Assembly: GCA_040387195.1 (NCBI GenBank)
Contig: JAZKEF010000013.1
Coordinates: forward strand, 186,001 to 250,000
DNA from: UKL13-3 sp040387195
GTDB taxonomy: Bacteria > Bacteroidota > Bacteroidia > UKL13-3
Reading direction: 5' to 3'
DNA: 64,000 bases
In this document: positions 58,947 to 64,000 of the stretch, piece after piece
Numbering within the stretch: the stretch's first letter is position 1
How the letters are laid out: each line of letters begins with the position of its first letter
Notes under the pieces: generated by a model
Databases searched by the model: none
Told to the model about the DNA's origin: nothing
Seen by the model: only the letters and a program-made list of their open reading frames with translations
Translations under genes and position numbers: made by a program

Positions 58947-60278
58947 TTAGATTTCTCTGTTCACATCCCATGCTTCCATATAATCGGCAACACGTTTCAG
59001 GAATGAACCTCCCAATGAGCCGTCCACCACACGGTGATCATAACTCAGCGACAGGAACATCATATGACGGATGGCAATCACATCACCCATTTCCGTTTCC
59101 ATTACAGCCGGTTTCTTTTTAATGGAACCTGTTGCCATAATAGCCACTTGAGGTTGGTTAATAATAGGTGTTCCCATCAGGTTCCCAAAGCCGCCAACAT
59201 TGGTAAGGGTAAATGTTCCACCCTGGATATCATCCGGAGATAATTTATTGGCACGTGCACGGTTGGCCAAATCATTTACAGTTTTGGTTAAACCAATCAG
59301 GTTCATGTTATCGGCATTTTTAATAACAGGTACAATCAGGTTACCTGAAGGCAATGCTGCCGCCATTCCCACATTGATATTTTTACGTTTCACGATGTTT
59401 TGTCCGTCAACTGCAACATTAATCATCGGGAAATCCTTAATGGCTTTTACCACACATTCCACAAACATAGGAGTGAAGGTAATTTTTTCGCCTTCGCGTT
59501 TTTCGTATACTTTTTTCGCTTTATCGCGCCATTTCACCATGTTGGTTACGTCTGCCTCAACAAACGAGGTAACGTGTGGAGATACGTGCTTGCTCATTAC
59601 CATGTGATCGGCAATCAGCTTACGCATGCGGTCCATTTCAATAATTTCATCACCCGGCATCAGGGTTACTTTGGGGCCTTGGTGAGTAGCCGGAGCAGCT
59701 GGTTGTGCAGCAGGCGTTTTTGCTACCTCAACTGCAGGAGTTGCAGCCGTAGCAGAAACTGCAGGTGCTGCGCCTCTGTTTTGTACATATGCTAAAATAT
59801 CTCGTTTGGTTACGCGTCCTTCATTGCCTGTTCCCGGAATGGTTTCCAGTTCCGTCATGCTGATGTTTTCTTCTTTGGCAATATTTAAGACCAACGGAGA
59901 ATAAAAGCGGGCACCTCCCGAATTGCTAACTGTTTGAGCGGCAACAGCAATCGTTTTTTCTACTTCTTTTACTGCTGCTTTTACCTCGGCAGCTGGTTCA
60001 GCTTTTGGAGCCGGAGCACTTGGTGCAGCGGCACTGCCTTCCAGTGCTATGATTGCTATTACTGCACCTACCGCAACCACGTCACCTTCTTTGAATAATA
60101 GTTTTTTTAATATTCCACCCTTGGGCGAAGGCACCTCAGAGTCTACCTTATCAGTAGCAATTTCCAATACGGTTTCATCGGCAGCAATGGCTTCTCCTTC
60201 GTTCTTACTCCATTTAATAATGGTTGCTTCGGCAATACTTTCACCCATTTTGGGCATTACTAGTTCAAAATCAGCCAT
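58947..60278 (-). CDS. 2-oxo acid dehydrogenase E2 component (dihydrolipoyl acyltransferase)
   Basis: 443 residues. A single lipoyl domain (1-75) carries the lipoylated Lys44 in ATDKVDSE. An Ala/Pro/Lys linker and a peripheral E1/E3-binding domain (about 125-160, FYSPLVLNIAKEENI) follow. The catalytic chloramphenicol-acetyltransferase-like domain (215-443) contains the catalytic SYDHRVVDG. It transfers the acyl group to CoA in a pyruvate or branched-chain dehydrogenase; no E1 or E3 gene is adjacent. The promoter is at 60334-60363. Confidence 0.93.
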   Translation of the reverse strand: MADFELVMPKMGESIAEATIIKWSKNEGEAIAADETVLEIATDKVDSEVPSPKGGILKKLLFKEGDVVAVGAVIAIIALEGSAAAPSAPAPKAEPAAEVKAAVKEVEKTIAVAAQTVSNSGGARFYSPLVLNIAKEENISMTELETIPGTGNEGRVTKRDILAYVQNRGAAPAVSATAATPAVEVAKTPAAQPAAPATHQGPKVTLMPGDEIIEMDRMRKLIADHMVMSKHVSPHVTSFVEADVTNMVKWRDKAKKVYEKREGEKITFTPMFVECVVKAIKDFPMINVAVDGQNIVKRKNINVGMAAALPSGNLIVPVIKNADNMNLIGLTKTVNDLANRARANKLSPDDIQGGTFTLTNVGGFGNLMGTPIINQPQVAIMATGSIKKKPAVMETEMGDVIAIRHMMFLSLSYDHRVVDGSLGGSFLKRVADYMEAWDVNREI

Positions 60279-60333
60279 GTTTTATACGTTTATTCCCGAA
60301 ATACCCGGGACGGTTATTATGTTATAGATGCGA

Positions 60334-60363
60334 CAAAAATAAGTTTTTGGAACACTAATGCAA
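60334..60363 (-). promoter_or_regulatory. Promoter of the E2 gene
   Basis: On the minus strand TTG (60363-60361), 19 nt, TAttTTTG (60341-60334), both perfect. The transcript would carry a leader of about 45-50 nt to the ATG at 60278, longer than usual in this window. Confidence 0.6.
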
Positions 60364-60365
60364 GT

Positions 60366-60440
60366 GAGGTTATGGAGTTATTCGGTTATTGACTTATTGG
60401 ACAATTTACCAATTACAGTATGAACCAACAACATAGTTAA
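60366..60440. repeat. Octad array followed by A/C-rich sequence
   Basis: Four 8-nt units in register (GAGGTTAT at 60366, GGAGTTAT at 60374, then two more). From 60405 to 60440 the sequence is A/C-rich with AACCAAC and AACATAG-like pieces. It is the same left/right composition switch as in the 2.8 kb array. Confidence 0.55.
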
Positions 60441-60453
60441 CTCATTCAACGAA

Positions 60454-61452
60454 TTATTCCTCCCCTTCATTTATCATCTCCCAAAGTTTATCCTTCAGTT
60501 TTTGGATGTTCAAACCCGTTGCTGAACTTACGAACAAGTGCGGAACGCGGGGAAGTTGTTTTTTCGTTTCTGCCATCAGTTCATCATCCAGCATATCGGA
60601 CTTGCTGATGACCAGCAACCTTTTTTTATCCAGCAGCTCTTTGTTATAGAGTTTAAGTTCATTTACGAGTACTTTATAATCGGCCTTGATATCGTTACTA
60701 TCTGCAGGAATCAAAAATAGTAATGTAGCATTCCGTTCAATATGGCGCAGGAAGCGTGTTCCCAAGCCTTTTCCTTCATGCGCTCCTTCAATAATTCCGG
60801 GGATATCGGCCATTACAAAACTTTTGTAATCGCGGTACTCAACAATTCCAAGGTTTGGTACCAATGTGGTAAAAGGGTAATCGGCAATTTCGGGTTTGGC
60901 AGCACTCATCACACTCAGTAGGGTTGATTTACCGGCATTGGGGAATCCAACGAGTCCTACATCTGCCAATACCTTCAGTTCCAAAATTTTCCACTCTTCC
61001 TTACCGGGTTCTCCGGGTTGCGAATAGCGTGGAGTCTGGTTGGTAGATGTTTTGTAGTGCGCATTTCCTTGTCCACCACGACCGCCATACAACAGCACTT
61101 CTTCCTGTCCATCCTCGGTTATTTCAAACAACACTTCTCCGGTTTCTGCATCTTTGGCTACTGTTCCCAATGGTACTTCCAGAAAATCATCTTTCCCATC
61201 TTTACCATGTTGGTTAGCACCTCTTCCGTTTTCACCTGGTTCGGCAATAATATGTTTACGGTATTTTAAGTGGAGCAGTGTCCATTGCTGAGAGCTTCCG
61301 CGTACGATAATATTTCCACCACGTCCACCGTCTCCTCCATCCGGTCCGCCCATGGCAGTACGTTTATCCCGTAAAAAGTGCATAGCACCTTTACCACCCT
61401 TTCCGGTGCGGCAACATATTTTTACGTAGTCAACAAAATTTGAATCAGCCAT
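60454..61452 (-). CDS. obgE: GTPase ObgE
   Basis: A 332-residue Obg GTPase that acts in 50S ribosome assembly. The N-terminal glycine-rich Obg fold (1-157) contains GGDGGRGGNI. The G domain has GFPNAGKSTLL (G1), DIPGIIEGAHEG (G3) and the G4 sequence SKSD. Its length is normal for the phylum, without a C-terminal extension. The next gene, adk, follows upstream on the same strand. Confidence 0.95.
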   Translation of the reverse strand: MADSNFVDYVKICCRTGKGGKGAMHFLRDKRTAMGGPDGGDGGRGGNIIVRGSSQQWTLLHLKYRKHIIAEPGENGRGANQHGKDGKDDFLEVPLGTVAKDAETGEVLFEITEDGQEEVLLYGGRGGQGNAHYKTSTNQTPRYSQPGEPGKEEWKILELKVLADVGLVGFPNAGKSTLLSVMSAAKPEIADYPFTTLVPNLGIVEYRDYKSFVMADIPGIIEGAHEGKGLGTRFLRHIERNATLLFLIPADSNDIKADYKVLVNELKLYNKELLDKKRLLVISKSDMLDDELMAETKKQLPRVPHLFVSSATGLNIQKLKDKLWEMINEGEE

Positions 61453-61464
61453 GTGTTTTTATGT

Positions 61465-61548
61465 GTAAATTAGAAAATGTGCAGATGTGTGTGATGTGAA
61501 AATGAATATCAATTTGCAAATTTTCACATCATCAAATTTTCACATTTA
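61465..61548. repeat. Octads with an 11-bp inverted repeat
   Basis: G/T-rich units such as AAAATGTG and CAGATGTG (61472-61490). GATGTGAAAAT at 61493-61503 pairs perfectly with ATTTTCACATC at 61520-61530. It fills the gap between the adk stop and the obgE start. The AAATGTG and CAGATG-type units also occur near 2851-2885. Confidence 0.6.
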
Positions 61549-62118
61549 TTATTCTTCAATTGCTTGGCACAAATCGGTAAAAATAGTTTCAATTTCTCCG
61601 ATACCGTGTATGCCTTTGTATTTGCCTTGTGCGGTGTAAAAATCTTTTACCGGCATGGTTTCTCCATTGTATACGTCAATGCGTTTTTGAATAACTGCGG
61701 GATCCTGGTCATCGGCACGGCCGCTGTCTTTTCCTCGCAGCAACAAACGTTTGCGCAATTCTTCTTCTTCAACTTCCAGTGCCAGCATCATCGTGATGGC
61801 TGTTCCTTTTGATGATAATAATTCATCTAATGCTTTAGCCTGAGCCTGCGTGCGCGGAAATCCATCAAAAATAAAGCCTTTTGCATCTGGATTTTTATTC
61901 ACTTCACCTGCCAGCATACCAATAGTTACTTCATCAGGTACCAGCTGTCCTTTGTCAATATAACTTTTCGCAAGATTGCCCAACTCTGTACCGCCTTTGA
62001 TATTTGCCCTGAAAATATCACCCGTTGAGAGGTGTATCAGTCCATATTTTTCAATGAGTTTGGCAGATTGTGTGCCTTTGCCTGCGCCAGGAGGTCCGAA
62101 TAGTACAATGTTTAACAT
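61549..62118 (-). CDS. adk: Adenylate kinase
   Basis: A 189-residue adenylate kinase with a short lid. The P-loop is GPPGAGKGTQS (8-18), the AMP site is LSTGDIFR and the lid region is RGKDSGRADDQDP, without zinc cysteines. ATG 62118 gives the family start MLNIVLFG; the 12 upstream codons are not family-like. It interconverts ATP, ADP and AMP. Confidence 0.96.
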   Translation of the reverse strand: MLNIVLFGPPGAGKGTQSAKLIEKYGLIHLSTGDIFRANIKGGTELGNLAKSYIDKGQLVPDEVTIGMLAGEVNKNPDAKGFIFDGFPRTQAQAKALDELLSSKGTAITMMLALEVEEEELRKRLLLRGKDSGRADDQDPAVIQKRIDVYNGETMPVKDFYTAQGKYKGIHGIGEIETIFTDLCQAIEE

Positions 62119-62180
62119 GCTTGTAAATTTTGATGAATACGTAAAACTGAACACTAAAGGTGCGAATTAAGCGAAAAAAT

Positions 62181-62257
62181 GTCGGTTTGCGGTTCTTGGT
62201 CTGCAGTTTTCTGTTTGCGGTAGGAGAGTGTCGGTAGTCGGTAGTCCACGGTCTGCA
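62181..62257. repeat. Eleven-unit heptad array
   Basis: Eleven consecutive 7-nt units without slippage, including GTCGGTT at 62181, TGCGGTT at 62188 and an identical pair GTCGGTA at 62230 and 62237. The common core is nnCGGTn. It lies between adk and hpt. From 62258 to 62341 the DNA has no clear units. Confidence 0.7.
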
Positions 62258-62341
62258 GTTTTTATATGGATTTGAGGATGGGTCGTTCGAGCAATATTGG
62301 ACGAAATCAATGAAAAGGTGATAAATGATGAACCGAAAACT

Positions 62342-62881
62342 TTAACCAGTTTGTTCCACATAAATATGCGGAAGGTTGCGACCTACACCATCATAATCCA
62401 ATCCATAACCCACCACAAACTTATTCTCAATTTCAAATCCTGTATAATCTATCTGCACATCATGCTTGAGAGCAGATTTTTTGAGCAAGAGTGTGGCAAC
62501 TTTCACTGAGGCCGGCTGATAAGAGCCTACCTGCTCCAAAATATGTTTCATGCTTAAGCCGGTATCAATAATATCTTCGATGATGATAACATGCCTGCCA
62601 GTAAGCGTTTCTGTAAACCCGATAAGTTCTTTAATGGTATCAGTACTTCGTGTACCCTGATAACTGGATAGTTTAACAAAGGAAATTTCACTCTGAAACT
62701 GAATCTCACGCAACAAATCTGCAGCAAGGATAAAGGCACCGTTGAGCACTGCCAGAAACAATGGATTCTTACCTTCATATTCTTTGCTGATTTCGGCAGC
62801 AATAAGTTTTACCCTTTTTTCAATCTCATCCGATAAAATGAAAGGTTCAAAAAAACGGTCGTGTACTTTGATAATTGCCAT
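62342..62881 (-). CDS. hpt: Hypoxanthine phosphoribosyltransferase
   Basis: 179 residues with the PRPP motif VIIIEDIIDTGLSM near residue 100 and the purine-site region FVVGYGLDYDGVGR near the C-terminus. It converts hypoxanthine (and often guanine) with PRPP to IMP or GMP. The gene follows adk in location but is about 220 nt away with a repeat array between. Confidence 0.95.
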   Translation of the reverse strand: MAIIKVHDRFFEPFILSDEIEKRVKLIAAEISKEYEGKNPLFLAVLNGAFILAADLLREIQFQSEISFVKLSSYQGTRSTDTIKELIGFTETLTGRHVIIIEDIIDTGLSMKHILEQVGSYQPASVKVATLLLKKSALKHDVQIDYTGFEIENKFVVGYGLDYDGVGRNLPHIYVEQTG

Positions 62882-62903
62882 TTATTACGTTTACTTGTGC
62901 CTT

Positions 62904-62911
62904 CAAATATA
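62904..62911 (-). promoter_or_regulatory. -7 element of hpt
   Basis: TAtaTTTG on the minus strand, 22 nt before the ATG at 62881. A TTG at 62937-62935 is at 23 nt, slightly far. It overlaps the likely promoter of the divergent methyltransferase. Confidence 0.45.
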
Positions 62912-62914
62912 ACT

Positions 62915-63814
62915 ATGGAAAACAATTTTAAATGCAATTTATGTGGAGGTGAAAAAGCCCATAAAATTCCTTTTCGCTATGCTTTTAAGGATAGATTTCT
63001 ATGGTTAATGGAATGTGAAAGTTGTGGATTACGTTCAATATGGCCCCGTCCTTCAGAAGAAGAAATAGTGGAGATGTATGCTGCTGAATATTTTACGGAG
63101 GCAGATGCGGCTACACATCATATGAATGATGAGTACGTAAAATTGCTGAATGCTGGTAACTATGAAGCCGGTGTAACCGAAATGAGAAGGTATACACCTA
63201 CAGGCAATGTTTTGGAGATTGGATGTGCAACAGGCAATTTTTTGAGTGCTTTGAAAAAAGGAGGATTCAATGTTAAAGGAATTGAGTTATCGGAGTTTGC
63301 CGTTACATATGCAAAGGACCATTTCGGGATTGAAATAATTAACAAACCTTTTGATGATAAGATATTAAATAAGGGTATAAGTGAAAACGAATTTGATATT
63401 ATCATCATGGGTGATGTATTAGAGCATTTTACAAATCCTACAGAAGCTATGAACTTGGCATATAAAATCACGAAACCCGGAGGAGTTGTTATTATTCACT
63501 TGCCGGGGACTTTAAATTTGCTTTCAAGTAAGCTTGCGTTTCTGTTGTATAAATTAATGGGGACTCAAAAAACGATGACAATTCCTCCGTATCATTTGAC
63601 CGAATTTAGTGCCAAAACCGCCCTTAAAATGTGTAAGAAAGCAGGCTTCTCTAAAGTGGTAATCAAGCAAGATGTGAAGCACCCCAGCACCATTCCTTTA
63701 CGAGGAAGTTTCCTAGAAAACACAGTAAAAAAATACATGCAGTATCCCAACTATTATTTAACAAAATGGTTTGGTATTGATGGCGATAGGATCTCAATTG
63801 AGGCTTTTAAGTAA
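62915..63814 (+). CDS. Zinc-ribbon class I SAM methyltransferase
   Basis: 299 residues from ATG 62915. The N-terminus has a CNLCGG and CESCGLR zinc ribbon (about residues 7-41). The Rossmann domain contains VLEIGCATGNFL (motif I) and the post-motif EFDIIIMGDVLEHF. This architecture is common in methyltransferases of sugar and lipopolysaccharide clusters. The target is unknown. It begins a plus-strand pair with the next, truncated gene. Confidence 0.87.
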   Translation: MENNFKCNLCGGEKAHKIPFRYAFKDRFLWLMECESCGLRSIWPRPSEEEIVEMYAAEYFTEADAATHHMNDEYVKLLNAGNYEAGVTEMRRYTPTGNVLEIGCATGNFLSALKKGGFNVKGIELSEFAVTYAKDHFGIEIINKPFDDKILNKGISENEFDIIIMGDVLEHFTNPTEAMNLAYKITKPGGVVIIHLPGTLNLLSSKLAFLLYKLMGTQKTMTIPPYHLTEFSAKTALKMCKKAGFSKVVIKQDVKHPSTIPLRGSFLENTVKKYMQYPNYYLTKWFGIDGDRISIEAFK

Positions 63815-63851
63815 AATATACCTACTTTGGTATAAACTTAAGCTGGTTCCT

Positions 63852-64000
63852 ATGAAACATATTCTACTTATTGGAGCATTAATTTGCGCTCAATATACAT
63901 TTTCTCAAACTACCATTATTCTTCAACCTGACCCGATAACAGGAGTTGATGCCTATATAGAGAGTGGATCGAATGCATCCATTAATTACAGTTCCTATGA
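63852..64000 (+). CDS. Secreted protein, possibly DNRLRE-type (5' part only)
   Basis: The gene continues past the window. The 49 visible codons begin with a signal peptide (MKHILLIGALICAQYTFSQ), followed by TTIILQPDPITGVDAYIES. The segment DAYIESGSNASINY resembles the start of DNRLRE-type beta-sandwich modules (DAYIxSGSP). It begins 37 nt after the methyltransferase stop. Confidence 0.7.
   Translation, partial: MKHILLIGALICAQYTFSQTTIILQPDPITGVDAYIESGSNASINYSSY

Noticed and set aside
1..64000. tRNA or rRNA genes
   Set aside because: I looked in the gaps for cloverleaf-like or rRNA-like sequence and found none; a dedicated search would be needed to exclude small RNAs.

Overview
The window reads as a chromosomal contig from a member of the Bacteroidota, probably an environmental metagenome-derived or draft genome, because a run of ten N marks a scaffold join inside ftsK. 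The assignment rests on several independent signs: C-terminal sorting domains of the type IX secretion system (T9SS) on exported proteins, promoters of the TTG-N18-21-TAnnTTTG type, few visible Shine-Dalgarno sequences, Bacteroidota-typical families (PorD/DUF4835, DUF3078, BatA, DUF7935-like) and the gene order bamD-rpoZ-coaBC-porD-recN. Most of the content is core metabolism and housekeeping. I see no rRNA, tRNA, CRISPR array, prophage or transposase gene.

Layout. 1-3.1 kb: a LuxE-like acyl-protein synthetase cut by the window edge, a lipoprotein, a small basic/acidic protein and a histone-deacetylase-like hydrolase. 3.1-6.5 kb: the three-gene NAD(P) transhydrogenase operon pntAa-pntAb-pntB, interrupted between pntAb and pntB by a four-helix-bundle gene lying between 34-nt inverted repeats. 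6.5-11.3 kb: small membrane proteins and lipoproteins, a zinc-ribbon/HTH protein with a Yip1-like membrane protein and a T9SS hydrolase in overlapping frames, then DUF4180 and a membrane protein. 11.7-17.4 kb: dnaA, a 5'-nucleotidase split over two genes, a methylmalonyl-CoA mutase catalytic subunit and a DUF7935-like protein. 17.6-29.7 kb: ftsK, a UbiA-like membrane protein, secreted proteins including a 1420-residue T9SS beta-helix protein, and a cystathionine beta-synthase-like enzyme. 29.8-41 kb: a dihydroorotase homologue lacking its HxH metal motif, a BatA-type protein, an iron transporter homologue, an exported nuclease/phosphatase, an orphan VWA protein, a cupin and recN. 41-54 kb: porD, coaBC, rpoZ, bamD, an NlpC/P60 peptidase, DUF3078, a UvrD-type helicase, a LOG-family hydrolase and yidC. 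54-64 kb: pyrG, kdsB (CTP synthesis and its use for CMP-Kdo), a GT-C-like membrane protein, an E2 acyltransferase, obg, adk, hpt, a methyltransferase and a truncated secreted protein.

The most unusual feature is intergenic. At a dozen or more loci the non-coding DNA consists of drifting 7-, 8- or 9-nt units kept in register, often G/T-rich on the left and A/C-rich on the right. The terminal inverted repeats of the four-helix-bundle insertion are built from the same kind of heptads (AAATTCG-type). This suggests that the solo arrays and the gene-bearing insertion belong to one family of mobile or RNA-structured elements. That link is inference; the register and the inverted repeats can be read directly.
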